Assembly (NCBI GenBank): GCA_013388685.1
Contig: JACAET010000053.1
Coordinates: 27,756 to 91,755, forward strand
Direction of reading: 5' to 3'
Source of the DNA: Chloroflexota bacterium
GTDB taxonomy: Bacteria > Chloroflexota > Anaerolineae > Anaerolineales > Villigracilaceae
Length of the DNA stretch: 64,000 nucleotides
Shown here: piece by piece, positions 8,979 through 18,435 of the stretch
How the letters are laid out: each line of letters starts with the position of its first letter
How positions within the stretch are numbered: the first letter of the stretch is position 1
Translations under genes and position numbers: made by a program
The notes under the pieces: generated by a model
Seen by the model: only the letters and a program-made list of their open reading frames with translations
Databases searched by the model: none
Told to the model about the DNA's origin: nothing

Positions 8979-9959
8979 CTACTCTTCCTCTTCTTCCTTC
9001 ACCCCAAACACTTCGTCAATTCGCTTCATGATATCCTCCGTCAACTTCGGAGCGACCTCGCCCGCCTTCATGTTCTCCTGCACCTGCTCCACGCGGCTTG
9101 CGCCCGTGATGACCGTGCTCACGAACGGATTTTTCAAACACCACGCCAGTGACAATTGCGCCACAGTGCAGCCCAATTCCTGTGCAATGGGTTCCAACGC
9201 CCGCACCTTTGCAATTTTCTCCTGATCGGTTGCATTCTCTTTCATCCAATCGAACCCCTGCAAGGAGGCACGGCTGTCCTGCGGGATGCCTTTGTTATAC
9301 TTGCCGCTCAAGAGTCCCAGCGCCAGCGGACTGAATGTCGTCGCTCCATACCCATGATCCCTGTAAAAGCGCGCAAAACCGCGTGCGAACCGTTCACGCT
9401 CGAACAGGTTGTACACGGGTTGTTCCGTCACGGGTTTGTGCAAATGATGCTTTTCGGCGACCGCGATCGCCTCCATGATCTCCGCCGCGCTCCACATCGA
9501 AGTGCCCCAATACATTGCCTTGCCCCATTCGATGATGTTGTGCATCGCCCACACGGTCTCTTCGATGGGCGTGGTCTGGTCGGGGCGGTGACAATACAAC
9601 ACGTCCACGTAATCCAACTGCAGGCGTTCGAGCGAACCGTTGATTCCCTCGATCAAACGTTTGCGATTCAAGGTGTTCTTTTCGTTCACATTGTCGTGCA
9701 CCCCCCAGTAGATCTTCGTTGTAATCAGATAACTGCCCCTGCGCCAGCCCAGCTTTTTCAGCGCCGCGCCCATTACGCGTTCCGATTCGCCTCTTGCGTA
9801 TGCTTCGGCATTGTCGAAGAAATTCACGCCCGCCTCGTAAGCCGCCGCCATGATCTCCGCCGCCCCGTTCACATCCACCTGGTTTTTGAAGGAGATCCAT
9901 GACCCCAACGACAACTCACTGACTCGAATTCCCGTCCTTCCCAAATGACGATATTCCAT
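8979..9959 (-). CDS. Aldo/keto reductase (Kv-beta-like)
   Basis: 326 residues with an N-terminal [19 protein letters not shown], the catalytic tetrad region ([15 protein letters not shown] Tyr in AEAY), and DVLYCHRP. The C-terminal NADPH-binding stretch reads [16 protein letters not shown]. The family is NADPH-dependent and cytosolic; the subgroup resembles potassium-channel beta subunit and YghZ-like reductases. Start ATG 9959 follows GGAGGAAC. The protein ends in EEEEE. The physiological substrate is unknown. Confidence 0.92.
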   Translation of the reverse strand: MEYRHLGRTGIRVSELSLGSWISFKNQVDVNGAAEIMAAAYEAGVNFFDNAEAYARGESERVMGAALKKLGWRRGSYLITTKIYWGVHDNVNEKNTLNRKRLIEGINGSLERLQLDYVDVLYCHRPDQTTPIEETVWAMHNIIEWGKAMYWGTSMWSAAEIMEAIAVAEKHHLHKPVTEQPVYNLFERERFARGFARFYRDHGYGATTFSPLALGLLSGKYNKGIPQDSRASLQGFDWMKENATDQEKIAKVRALEPIAQELGCTVAQLSLAWCLKNPFVSTVITGASRVEQVQENMKAGEVAPKLTEDIMKRIDEVFGVKEEEEE

Positions 9960-9974
9960 TGTTCCTCCATGATG

Positions 9975-10007
9975 AGACTTCGGAAGTCCCCAAGACTTCC
10001 GAAGTCT
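9975..10007. repeat. Perfect palindromic repeat, AGACTTCSGAAGTCT family (copy 1)
   Basis: AGACTTCGGAAGTC (9975-9988) and GACTTCCGAAGTCT (9994-10007) form a 14-bp perfect stem with a 5-nt loop. It sits between the divergent aldo/keto reductase and LysM genes. A second copy with 21-bp arms is at 49691-49735, and a fragment lies near 8957-8975. Confidence 0.85.
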
Positions 10008-10021
10008 GGTTTTCATTCCAT

Positions 10022-10027
10022 TATAAT
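10022..10027 (+). promoter_or_regulatory. Candidate -10 box, leaderless LysM lipoprotein mRNA
   Basis: TATAAT followed by 6 nt and the ATG at 10034. No Shine-Dalgarno is present in the 6-nt gap or just before it. Confidence 0.4.
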
Positions 10028-10033
10028 CTCCCC

Positions 10034-10975
10034 ATGCGCCGCAATCTAACCTCCGCCTTCTGTCTTCTGATTTTTTTGACCGCTTGCAGCCCACAAACGA
10101 CCGCATTCACGCCGGAGCCTGTGGATCTCCTCCCATACCTCACCGCCACCCGAGCCACGCATCCGCCTCCTACGGTCCATTGGGTCGCGCCGGAGACGCC
10201 TCTTCCCACCCCCACGCCTTTTACCTACACCGTTCGGCAGGGCGAAACCATCAGCAGTATCGCCCTCAAGTTCGGCGTTTCCATGGACGATTTGATCGCG
10301 GCAAACCCCGAAATCTCACCCAACATCATGCCGGTTGGAACAGTTCTCAAAATACCCGGCAATCCAATCAACCTTTCAGGCGAAGCGACGCCAACACCCG
10401 TTCCGTTCATCGTGGAGCAGGCTGTATGTTATCCCACCGCCAGCAAAGGACTGTGGTGCTTCGCGCTCGCTCGCCACGACTTTCCCGACTTGATGGAAAA
10501 CATCAGCGCCCAAGTGACGCTGGTCGACTCGCATGGGGGATTCCTTGCCGCGCAAACCGCATTATTGCCATTGAATATCCTCCCGCCGAATACCTCCCTG
10601 CCTCTCTCGGTTTACTTCGCTCCCGATATTCCCGTGGAGGCAATGCCTCAGGTTCAGATGTTGACCGCCATTCGCCTGTCGCTGAACGACCCGCGTTATT
10701 TGCCTGCCACGATCAACAACACGCTTGTGCAGATTGATTCGGATGGACACTTCGCCCAGGTCAGTGGGGAGGTTCATTTGCCGGCGGAATCGAACGCCGC
10801 GACAAAAACCTGGGTCGCGGCGGTGGCGTACGATGAAACCGGACGCGTGGTGGGTGTCCGGCGCTGGGAGGGCGGGGGAATCCAGCCTGGGGGGAAGATC
10901 AGGTTCGAGATGACGGTGGCAAGCCTCGGCGGGGTTCTGAGGCGGGTGGAGTTTGCGGTAGAAGCGCGCCCTTGA
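10034..10975 (+). CDS. LysM-domain lipoprotein
   Basis: 313 residues. The N-terminus has a lipoprotein signal with lipobox LTAC (Cys18 or so), so it is predicted to be membrane-anchored outside the cytoplasm. A LysM peptidoglycan-binding domain follows ([18 protein letters not shown]...[13 protein letters not shown]). The C-terminal 190 residues look like a beta-rich domain of unknown function. ATG 10034 is preferred over an in-frame upstream extension because it starts exactly at the signal peptide. Confidence 0.85.
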   Translation: MRRNLTSAFCLLIFLTACSPQTTAFTPEPVDLLPYLTATRATHPPPTVHWVAPETPLPTPTPFTYTVRQGETISSIALKFGVSMDDLIAANPEISPNIMPVGTVLKIPGNPINLSGEATPTPVPFIVEQAVCYPTASKGLWCFALARHDFPDLMENISAQVTLVDSHGGFLAAQTALLPLNILPPNTSLPLSVYFAPDIPVEAMPQVQMLTAIRLSLNDPRYLPATINNTLVQIDSDGHFAQVSGEVHLPAESNAATKTWVAAVAYDETGRVVGVRRWEGGGIQPGGKIRFEMTVASLGGVLRRVEFAVEARP

Positions 10976-11057
10976 CCCCACCCCCTCCGCCGCTAAAGCG
11001 GCACCTCCCCCAAAATCCGACTGGGGTTCGTCGGGTTTTGGGGGAGGCGGGGTGGGG
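10976..11057. repeat. Long GC-rich hairpin repeat between convergent genes
   Basis: CCCCACCCC (10976-10984) pairs with GGGGTGGGG (11049-11057). Inside, CCTCCCCCAAAATCCGAC (11004-11021) pairs with 11030-11047 with one G-T wobble; a small CCGC-taaa-GCGG hairpin sits in the left arm. It lies between two convergent genes and ends 4 bp from the stop of the minus-strand one, so it could act as a bidirectional terminator. Confidence 0.7.
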
Positions 11058-11061
11058 GGGT

Positions 11062-12651
11062 CTATTTCCCATCCAGCCACATATATCGTTCGATCGGAAT
11101 ATCAATCGGCGTCAGCACATATCCTTTTACGTAGGGCTTGACCAGTTCGTACTCCAGCCAATGGACGGTGAACAACGCGGCGGCATCGTCCACGAGCATC
11201 TGCTCGGCTTGCTGGTACATCGCGATGCGTTTCGTTACATCCTGTTCGACGCGGGCGGCTTCGAGGAGCGAGTCGAGTTCGGGGTTGGAGTAGCCTCCAT
11301 TGTTTTGATTTGAGCCCGTGTGGAACAGCACATCCGCAAAGTTTTCGGGGTCGGGATAATCGGCGCACCAGCCGCCGCTGAAAAGCTGGCCGTGATTGTT
11401 CGCGTAGATCTGATCATAGTAGAAATTCGGCTCGATATTTTCGACCATGATCGTCACGCCGAGATTCTTTTTCCACATGTCCGCCAGTGCCGCGACATCC
11501 GAACTGACATAACTGCCGAGTCCCGAGTTGGTGAAGACGATGGGGGGCAGGTTGATTCCGTATTTCGATTGTTTCAAGAGTTCGCGTGCTTGTGCCGGGT
11601 CGTACGGCAATCCTTGCAAGGCAATGTTGAAGCCGGGCAAGCCGGGCGGGTAAATGCCATGCGCAGGTAATGCATGACCGTTCAACACCACGTCAATGTA
11701 TTGCTGACGGTTGAATGCCATGGAAAACGCCTTGCGGACGTTGACATCATCGAAAGGCGGCTGTGTCGAGTCGAACGTGACATAACCTGTGCAAAGCGAC
11801 ACGCCTGTGCGCAGTTCGTTGAAAAGAGGCTCGGTGGGATCGGTGAAACGTTCGACGGAGTACACGCCTGTAATGTCCACATCGCCGGTCTCGTACAGGC
11901 GCTGACTGTCGCCCGAGTACAAATTGACGACGATATACGGAATGGATGGCGCGCCCAGGTAGAAATCCCGATTGGCTTCGTAGACGATGCGCTCGAAGGA
12001 TGTCCACTCGATCAGGCGGTAGGGACCTGTGCCATTGGGGCGGCGGTACCAGTCGCTGCTGCTTTCCACATTTTCCTTATCCAGTACGAACGATGTGGGG
12101 TAGGTGAGTTTGAGGAGGAAATAGGGTTTGGGGGCGTCAATCGTAATTTGCAAGGTGTGTTCGTCGAGCGCTTTGATGCCTGCGATTTGATCCGCCTGAC
12201 CCGAGGCGTATTCGTAAATACCGACGATGTCGCCCAGGTAGGTCAACGCGGTATCCGAGGCGAGTTCGGGGCTGGCGGCGCGTTCGAGCGAATACACAAA
12301 GTCCTGGGCGGTGACCGCGCGTCCGTTATGGAACTTCGCATTCTGACGCAGGCGGAAGGTGTAGGTCATGCCGTCCGGGCTTACCTCCCAACTCTCTGCA
12401 AGGTCAGGCGTCAGATTCAACTGCGGGTCGAACGAGACCAGCCCGCTGAAGACGCGTTTGTCGCCGGATCCATACGTCGTATGCGGATCGTATTGTCTTG
12501 GATTGGTGGTCTCGCCTCCTTCCAGGACCAGAGCCTGATTCAGCGGAATATCGGTTTGCCACGCCGCTACCTGTTTCACACTTGGCGATGTGATGGATGA
12601 AATTCCAACCGCAAGAACGAACAAGATGGTGATCGTTTTTTTACTGAACAT
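11062..12651 (-). CDS. ABC transporter substrate-binding protein, family 5 (oligopeptide/dipeptide type)
   Basis: 529 residues. A Sec signal peptide (residues 1-30) precedes an SBP_bac_5 domain (YTFRLRQNAKFHNGRAVTAQDFVYSLERA, then VNVRKAFSMAFNRQQYIDVVLNGHALPA). Such proteins bind peptides, sugars or opines for ABC import. No permease or ATPase gene is adjacent, so it is an orphan receptor here. Start ATG 12651 has GGAGGAAATC just upstream. It overlaps the preceding peptidase gene by 11 bp, suggesting co-expression. Confidence 0.92.
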   Translation of the reverse strand: MFSKKTITILFVLAVGISSITSPSVKQVAAWQTDIPLNQALVLEGGETTNPRQYDPHTTYGSGDKRVFSGLVSFDPQLNLTPDLAESWEVSPDGMTYTFRLRQNAKFHNGRAVTAQDFVYSLERAASPELASDTALTYLGDIVGIYEYASGQADQIAGIKALDEHTLQITIDAPKPYFLLKLTYPTSFVLDKENVESSSDWYRRPNGTGPYRLIEWTSFERIVYEANRDFYLGAPSIPYIVVNLYSGDSQRLYETGDVDITGVYSVERFTDPTEPLFNELRTGVSLCTGYVTFDSTQPPFDDVNVRKAFSMAFNRQQYIDVVLNGHALPAHGIYPPGLPGFNIALQGLPYDPAQARELLKQSKYGINLPPIVFTNSGLGSYVSSDVAALADMWKKNLGVTIMVENIEPNFYYDQIYANNHGQLFSGGWCADYPDPENFADVLFHTGSNQNNGGYSNPELDSLLEAARVEQDVTKRIAMYQQAEQMLVDDAAALFTVHWLEYELVKPYVKGYVLTPIDIPIERYMWLDGK

Positions 12652-14035
12652 GATTTCCTCCTTTTTTGCGGTTTTGGGCACGGATGAAAAAGCCGAGGGC
12701 AACCACTCCAATGATGAGCAGGAAAAGACAACAAACGCCGAGCAGCGCCAGTGTCAACGCGAGGGGAGGTCCGTTTCGGATGGGGGAGGAATCGTCCGGC
12801 GCCGGCTCACCGAAGGTCGAAGTGGGGACGGGCGTCGGCGTGGCGATCTGTTGCGCCCGCGGCGCGCCGGAAATGGGGACGATGGTGGGAACGTAGGTCG
12901 GCGTGGGTTGCGCCGTCGGCTGTGCAGAGACGACCCGCGGCGCGGCGCCAATGCCCGCTCTCCAGGCGTCTTCGAGCCCTTCCACATCGAAGCCGTATAT
13001 GTCCATGAGCGCGTCGTCAATCGCCGCGCCGTCGCGCAGAGAGGTGAGCAAGGCGGTCATCTTTGCCTGCCCGTAAGTTTCGATAAGGAACTTAACGATG
13101 CTGTACGACTGGCTGTAGGAAAGATATGCCTTGCTGGGAACCTCCGAAAATCCTGCGCTCAGCGAACGGACGGTGAGCAGGGTATCGTTTCTGATGGCAT
13201 CCTCGAGTTGTTCTTGAGAAGCGGGGTCGAGTCCGCCTTCGCTGTATACGGCAAGTCCTTCGTTCAGCCAGGTGGGCACACCGCCGAGGCAGGAGAAGGT
13301 GAGATGACCCACGAGAACATGAGTCAATTCGTGGACGATGGCGTCACGCCCCCACTCGAGGTCGGATTGAGAAATGCCGAGAATGACGATATCGTGTTCG
13401 GGAAACGCCTGCCCGCCGGTCCATGAGGGTTCGTAGAGAATAGCTTCCCGCAGATCGTTTGTGTCTGCGTAGATGTACAAGTCAATGGGGGATTGAGCGG
13501 TAAGACCCGATTTCGTCCTGTTGAAATCCAGCCCGGCTTTGGCGGCGTCGAGCAGGTCTTGTGCAAATGCCTGACTGCCCGAGTAGTAATGCAGGCTGAG
13601 TTTGTCGGCGGTGATGGTTTTCCAGGGATGCCCAGAATCGAGCCAGGTAACGGTTTGTTGATCCGACAAGGTTTCTTTGCCGGTTTCGTCGGTGTAGCGC
13701 CAGCGCCACCAGAGGGTGGCGCCGGGAGGCAAAGACCCGCTCTGGCGCATATCCCATGTCCACTCCACGTTGACAGATTTGCCCGGGTCGAACTGCGGGA
13801 AGGCTTTGGCAATCACCTCGCCGCAGGTCAACTGGTCGGCGCCGTATTCGAGGACGATGGAGGTGATATTAGCGGTCGAACTGATCGTGGCGCTGAACGT
13901 CACTGCCAGGGGAAAGGAGAGGGTCGCGCGGTTTTGGGTCACGTCCGCTTGCGGGGAGGCGGAGGCGGGGCGGGCGGCGAACAGGCTTAGGCTGAGGCTG
14001 ATTGTCAGCGTGAGCAGGGTCAGAATTCGTTGCAT
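12641..14035 (-). CDS. Membrane-anchored gluzincin peptidase (MA-like)
   Basis: 464 residues. A signal peptide ends near ARPASAS. A beta-rich ectodomain (residues 35-140) precedes a zinc-peptidase domain with HELTHVLVGH (HExxH) and a downstream NEGLAVYSEG supplying the third ligand Glu; this is the peptidase_MA-like arrangement. A Pro/Thr linker leads to one C-terminal transmembrane helix (LALLGVCCLFLLIIGVVALGF) and a basic tail. The active site is predicted to face outside. AGGAG precedes ATG 14035. Coupled to the substrate-binding protein gene, perhaps supplying peptides to it. Confidence 0.85.
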   Translation of the reverse strand: MQRILTLLTLTISLSLSLFAARPASASPQADVTQNRATLSFPLAVTFSATISSTANITSIVLEYGADQLTCGEVIAKAFPQFDPGKSVNVEWTWDMRQSGSLPPGATLWWRWRYTDETGKETLSDQQTVTWLDSGHPWKTITADKLSLHYYSGSQAFAQDLLDAAKAGLDFNRTKSGLTAQSPIDLYIYADTNDLREAILYEPSWTGGQAFPEHDIVILGISQSDLEWGRDAIVHELTHVLVGHLTFSCLGGVPTWLNEGLAVYSEGGLDPASQEQLEDAIRNDTLLTVRSLSAGFSEVPSKAYLSYSQSYSIVKFLIETYGQAKMTALLTSLRDGAAIDDALMDIYGFDVEGLEDAWRAGIGAAPRVVSAQPTAQPTPTYVPTIVPISGAPRAQQIATPTPVPTSTFGEPAPDDSSPIRNGPPLALTLALLGVCCLFLLIIGVVALGFFIRAQNRKKGGNHVQ

Positions 14036-14117
14036 AGCGTGTCTCCTGGTCAGATTGACTGAGTTTATCACGTTGCTGGGTCACCTTCCAGACACTTTTC
14101 AATCTGCAAGCCATTGT

Positions 14118-14146
14118 TTGACGCTTGTATACCTTGCAAGTATAAT
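14118..14146 (+). promoter_or_regulatory. Consensus sigma-70 promoter of the DUF4388-GTPase-kinase operon
   Basis: TTGACG (14118-14123), a 17-bp spacer, and TATAAT (14141-14146). The transcription start is expected near 14153, about 36 nt before the first gene. It is the only strong promoter seen ahead of ten co-directional genes ending at 29071. Confidence 0.85.
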
Positions 14147-14188
14147 CTTTTCGTTACTCCCGCTCTGGGAGGTTTTGTTGAGGTTTCA

Positions 14189-14995
14189 ATGGCCCTTCGT
14201 GGAAATTTACGCGATTTTACGATTACGCAACTACTCAACCTGATCAATCTGGCTCACAAGACTGGCACGCTGGTGGTGGATGGTCCCAGTGAGCAGGCGT
14301 TTATTTCCTTCCGTGAAGGGAAACTGGCGTACGCGCGCATCGGGCAGGATGACGGTTCGCTTGCCGCCGTTCTGCACAAGGCAAACCGTCTGACGGTAAA
14401 CCAGTATCGCGCCATTGTGGAACGCGCGGGAAAGATCTCGGACAAGGAGTTGGGTCTGCTGTTGATTAATTCGGGGTATCTCACCCAGGAGGAGATTCTT
14501 GCCAATCTGCAGGGATATTTTACGGAGGTGGTGCGCCGGCTGTTCACGTGGGTGGAGGGAATGTTCCGTTTTGAACCCGAGATGATGCCGCCCGCCGACC
14601 GGATCAACGTCCGGCTCGATCTCGAAAACATCATCATCGAGGGTTCGCGCCAATTGCGCGAGTGGGAGCAGCTTTCGGATGAAATTCCCAGCCTTGAGAT
14701 GGCGCTGAAGTTTACAGACCGCCCCCTGAAGAATGTAAACCTGAGTGTGGAGGAGTGGCGTGTGGTCTCCTTTATCAACCCCAAGAATACAATGAAGCAG
14801 ATCGCACAGACGAACAAGATGAACGATCTGGAAATTCGCCGGATCGTGTATGGTTTGTTGCAGGCGGGGCTTGTGGAAATCGTTCGTCCCGAGGGCGTTG
14901 TCGTTCAGCAAAGTCCGAAGATGTTCCCGACACAGGTCAAAGAGGAACAAAAATCATTGGTTAATAAATTGATTGGGCGCATCAAGACGCTCTAG
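14189..14995 (+). CDS. DUF4388 (PatA-type) domain protein
   Basis: 268 residues. Residues 1-100 (MALRGNLRDFTITQLLNLINLAHKTGTL, then FREGKLAYARIG) match the DUF4388 domain found next to small GTPases and response regulators in Chloroflexota and Deltaproteobacteria. The C-terminal 80 residues look like a winged-helix-like fold. ATG 14189 has TTGAGG 5 nt upstream. First gene of the operon, 27 bp before a small GTPase, so it may be its partner or regulator (inference). Confidence 0.8.
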   Translation: MALRGNLRDFTITQLLNLINLAHKTGTLVVDGPSEQAFISFREGKLAYARIGQDDGSLAAVLHKANRLTVNQYRAIVERAGKISDKELGLLLINSGYLTQEEILANLQGYFTEVVRRLFTWVEGMFRFEPEMMPPADRINVRLDLENIIIEGSRQLREWEQLSDEIPSLEMALKFTDRPLKNVNLSVEEWRVVSFINPKNTMKQIAQTNKMNDLEIRRIVYGLLQAGLVEIVRPEGVVVQQSPKMFPTQVKEEQKSLVNKLIGRIKTL

Positions 14996-15022
14996 TTTTT
15001 GAGGCGGAAGGATTGAGGAATC

Positions 15023-15553
15023 ATGCAAACCGTAAAAATGGTTGTCACAGGTCCATTCAGCGCAGGCAAGACGGAATTCATCCAGTCTGTCAGCGAGATT
15101 GACGTGGTCTCGACCGAACGCAAGATCTCCAACAAGGCGGAGGCGGCGATCAAGGAAGCCACGACTGTTGCGATGGATTTCGGACGCATCACCGTTGACG
15201 AAGACCTGGTCCTTTACTTGTTTGGAACCCCGGGGCAAAAGCGTTTCGATTTCATGTGGGAAATCCTTTCGGAGGGCATGCTGGGCTTTATTGTGATGGT
15301 GGACAGCACCCGTCCCGAGACCTTCCGCGAGGCGCGTTCGATCCTCGAAACCTTCCGCGCCTACGCGCCCACGCCCTATGTCGTCGCGGCAAACAAACAG
15401 GACATGGAGGACGCCTGGGATATGGAGGATATGCGTCACGCCCTTCGTCTTGATGATAAAGTCAAATTCCTTCCCTGCGTTGCCACCGACAAGGACGCCG
15501 TCAAATCGGTACTCCTCGAGTTGTTATACAGCATTCTGGCTGAAATGGAATAA
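15023..15553 (+). CDS. Small Ras-like GTPase (MglA/CvnD type)
   Basis: 176 residues, one G domain. G1/P-loop is GPFSAGKT (10-17); switch I contains TTVAMDFG; G3 is LFGTPGQKRF (the DxxG region as GTPGQ, as in conservon and MglA GTPases); G4 is NKQD. No membrane anchor. Such GTPases switch polarity or signalling modules. GAGG precedes the ATG. Confidence 0.9.
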   Translation: MQTVKMVVTGPFSAGKTEFIQSVSEIDVVSTERKISNKAEAAIKEATTVAMDFGRITVDEDLVLYLFGTPGQKRFDFMWEILSEGMLGFIVMVDSTRPETFREARSILETFRAYAPTPYVVAANKQDMEDAWDMEDMRHALRLDDKVKFLPCVATDKDAVKSVLLELLYSILAEME

Positions 15554-15577
15554 ACGTATCTCGGCTGGCAGGTCATC

Positions 15578-16438
15578 GTGTCTTCGATTACTACCGATCA
15601 GGGCATCGTTCACTACGAAGTATACGGGCGGGGGAAGCCCGTCATTCTTCTGCACGGCTGGCTCGGTTCCTGGGGCTTGTGGCAGGAGACGATGGCGTAT
15701 CTGGGCAGGTATTATCGCACGTATGCCCTGGATTTTTGGGGGTTCGGCGAATCGGGCAAGAAACGCGAAACCTATGCCGTACAGGATTTTGTCAGCCTGG
15801 TGAACCAATTCATGGAACAACTGGGCATCATGCACGCCCCGCTTGTCGGTCACAGCATGGGCGGCACCGTCAGCCTGTCGGTCGCCATTCGCTACCCTGA
15901 ACGTGTCAGCAAGGTGGTCGTCGTTGGTTCGCCCATCGTCGGTTCGTCGCTGGCGTTTCCCCTTAAACTTGCCGGAATGCGCCCCATTGCCTTCCTGTTG
16001 TTCAATATGATGACCGTCTTCCGCTTCGGCGTGCGGATGGCTTCACCGATCATTTGCCGCGACGAACGATTTGCGGATATGATGGATCGCGACCTTTCCC
16101 GGACGACGGTCGAATCCTTCCTGCTCTCGATTGCTTCACTTCGAAGAACCGACCTGCGTCCGATGCTCGATCAGATCAAAATTCCCGCCATGGGCATTTA
16201 CGGCGATCGGGATAACATCGTCCACCCCAAGCAATGGCAGCCGATGCAAAAGGGAATCCCGCACGCTCAAATCGAGCGCTTTCCCCTTGCCGGACATTTT
16301 CCCATGCTGGAGGAACCCCAGGCATTCTCCGAACGATTAAAAGCGTTTTTGGACAAGGAAACGCCGGTGCAACCCTCCGCGCAAGCCCAACCCTCCCCTT
16401 TGAAATCAACCACCACATCTGTAACGCTGGCTCCATGA
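15578..16438 (+). CDS. Alpha/beta hydrolase
   Basis: 286 residues starting with GTG. The oxyanion HG is in LLHGWLG, the nucleophile elbow is GHSMGG (Ser93), and the catalytic His is in AGHFPMLEEP. The C-terminal 20 residues are Pro/Ser-rich. It lies 24 bp after the GTPase, and its stop overlaps the next start by 4 bp (ATGA). Substrate unknown. A sequence-similar copy at 28289-29071 at the end of the same operon has lost the serine. Confidence 0.88.
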   Translation: MSSITTDQGIVHYEVYGRGKPVILLHGWLGSWGLWQETMAYLGRYYRTYALDFWGFGESGKKRETYAVQDFVSLVNQFMEQLGIMHAPLVGHSMGGTVSLSVAIRYPERVSKVVVVGSPIVGSSLAFPLKLAGMRPIAFLLFNMMTVFRFGVRMASPIICRDERFADMMDRDLSRTTVESFLLSIASLRRTDLRPMLDQIKIPAMGIYGDRDNIVHPKQWQPMQKGIPHAQIERFPLAGHFPMLEEPQAFSERLKAFLDKETPVQPSAQAQPSPLKSTTTSVTLAP

Positions 16439-17061
16439 GCGACCATCCCTCTTTTTTCTACCCAAATCGTATGGGAAGGATCATTCTGCTTTCCATGGAG
16501 GAGGTGATGGGAAGAAACGGGGTGCATGCCATCCTCAAACTTGCCTCCCTGCCTCAACTTTTGGACAACTATCCTGCCGACGACTCGCAACGCGCGTTTC
16601 CCTTTTCCACGGTAAGCGCTCTGTTGGACACGCTGGAACAAGTTTACGGTCCGCACGGCGGACGCGGGCTTGCCATGCGGATCGGGCGTGCCTGCTTCAA
16701 TAACGGCATCCGTCAATATGGAACACAGATGGGCATTACCGAGATGGCGTTTCGGCTTTTACCCCTGCCGGCAAAGATCAGCGCCGGGGCGAAAGCCTTC
16801 GCGGAATTATTCAACGCCTTGACCGACCAGAAAGTGCGCGTGGAAGAAGAGGGCGAAACGCTGCTCTGGCACATCGAGCAGTGCCCGTTGTGCTGGGAAC
16901 GTCATTCCTCCGAGCCGGTCTGTCATCTGGCGGTGGGCTTGCTGCAGGAAGCCCTCTACTGGTTGAGCGGCGGCAAAGTGTTCCATGTGGAGGAAAAGAC
17001 TTGTATCGCGGCGGGGGATGACCGATGCACGATCGTCATTGACCAGGTTCCGGTCTTTTAG
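16435..17061 (+). CDS. V4R (4-vinyl-reductase-like) domain protein
   Basis: 208 residues. The C-terminal half holds the V4R signature: CHLAVGLLQEALYWLSGG followed by VEEKTCIAAGDDRCTI with its Cys/Asp pattern. V4R domains bind small ligands and occur in BchJ and in sensor proteins. Two further cysteines (CPLC) in the middle could bind a metal. ATGA overlap with the hydrolase indicates translational coupling. Function unknown; a ligand-sensor role for the operon is an inference. Confidence 0.75.
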   Translation: MSDHPSFFYPNRMGRIILLSMEEVMGRNGVHAILKLASLPQLLDNYPADDSQRAFPFSTVSALLDTLEQVYGPHGGRGLAMRIGRACFNNGIRQYGTQMGITEMAFRLLPLPAKISAGAKAFAELFNALTDQKVRVEEEGETLLWHIEQCPLCWERHSSEPVCHLAVGLLQEALYWLSGGKVFHVEEKTCIAAGDDRCTIVIDQVPVF

Positions 17062-17148
17062 AAAACGTCCCCAACAAAAATGTAGGCGTCATATTTCGGG
17101 ACCCACCGTCCCTGTTTTTTGGATTTTGTGGAATAATACGGCAGGATT

Positions 17149-18432
17149 ATGTATAAGATCATCATTCCCGATTCCCGCCTGATTCCCCCCTTTAATGAAC
17201 CTGCGCGCGATCTGCGAATTCAGAACAATCCACTCTGGCTCCATCAGAGAAATGTCCTTGCGCCCTATGTCACCCGCGAAAAGGAACTCAAACCGCGGGA
17301 GCATATCCCCAATGAACGGGTGGAGATGATCGTTTACCGTAACAATCTGTTCTTCGATGAGGGATATATCCATGCCTTTATCACGGCTGCGCGCAAGAAA
17401 AAACGGGCGGTGCGGGCGGCGTTTTCTTCGGAGGATCCCGCCTTTCGGGAACATGCCCTGCCGTTATCCACTTCGTATACTGTGGCTGGTGACCTGTATC
17501 TGGCAGATCTTTGGTACTACCCTAATGGACCTGTTGCCGATGTGCAACCCCTGGTGATCGACCTGGAGGCGCGCGAATTGGGTTATTATCACGTGCCGAC
17601 CTACATGGCAGACCAAAGCGGCGATCTGACATTCCAGGTGCCTTTGCGTTCCCTGCTGGCGATTGACTCTTGGGTGCATATCTTTATTGCCGATGTTGTA
17701 TTCGGATTGTTCTCACGCGGCGCCAGATTCGAAAAACGCCTGAACGAAGACCTTGCCTTCAAATTGCGCATTCTCGGCAGGGCTTTGTATGAGGGCCGCC
17801 AGATTTTGGAGTGTTCCGAACTGGTCAAGGTGGGCAGGAATTGCGTCATTGACCCGCACGCCATCATTCATGGACCGACGACCATCGGCGACAACGTGAC
17901 CATCAACGCCGGGGCGGTGATCGAGAATTGCATCATCGGCAACAATGTGAACATCTCGCAGGATGTGCAGTTGATGCTGTCTGTGGTGGGCGATGGGACG
18001 TTCCTGCCGTTCCGCGCCGCTCTGTTTATGACCACCGTGATGGAAAACAGCATGATCGCGCAGAATACCTGTCTGCAAATGTGCGTGGTGGGGCGAAACA
18101 CCTTCATTGGCGCGGGTTCCACGTTCACCGATTACAATCTCATCCCCACGCCGATTCGCGCCCTTGACGGTCACGGCGAGCTGAGCCATGCCAACCGGCC
18201 CGTCATGGGGAGCGCGGTGGGACATAATTGCCGCCTGGGGTCCGGTATGATCGTCTATCCAGCGCGCACCATCGAATCGGATGTCGTGCTGGCGGCATCG
18301 AAGGAACGGCGGGTGATTGATCGAAACGTCAGATACGAAGATAGCGACCATCATAAATTCAAACATCCGGGCTTGCACAAGCGTTTATATGCACCCAAGC
18401 GTGAAGAAGAACTAGAATTGGAATCATGGTAA
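17149..18432 (+). CDS. Left-handed beta-helix (hexapeptide repeat) protein
   Basis: 427 residues. The C-terminal half has hexapeptide repeats (VIDPHAIIHGPTTIGDNVTI, then IIGNNVNISQDV) typical of sugar-nucleotide or acyl-transferases. The N-terminal half has no family I recognise. A GCAGGA ribosome site precedes ATG 17149. It ends 3 bp before the acyl-reductase-like gene, so the pair is tightly coupled. The residues usual for an acyltransferase catalytic His were not identified with confidence. Confidence 0.65.
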   Translation: MYKIIIPDSRLIPPFNEPARDLRIQNNPLWLHQRNVLAPYVTREKELKPREHIPNERVEMIVYRNNLFFDEGYIHAFITAARKKKRAVRAAFSSEDPAFREHALPLSTSYTVAGDLYLADLWYYPNGPVADVQPLVIDLEARELGYYHVPTYMADQSGDLTFQVPLRSLLAIDSWVHIFIADVVFGLFSRGARFEKRLNEDLAFKLRILGRALYEGRQILECSELVKVGRNCVIDPHAIIHGPTTIGDNVTINAGAVIENCIIGNNVNISQDVQLMLSVVGDGTFLPFRAALFMTTVMENSMIAQNTCLQMCVVGRNTFIGAGSTFTDYNLIPTPIRALDGHGELSHANRPVMGSAVGHNCRLGSGMIVYPARTIESDVVLAASKERRVIDRNVRYEDSDHHKFKHPGLHKRLYAPKREEELELESW

Positions 18433-18435
18433 CCC

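Noticed and set aside
9959..10033. Upstream extension of the LysM frame ([10 protein letters not shown]...)
   Set aside because: It is translated from the AGACTTC palindrome and would bury the lipoprotein signal peptide.
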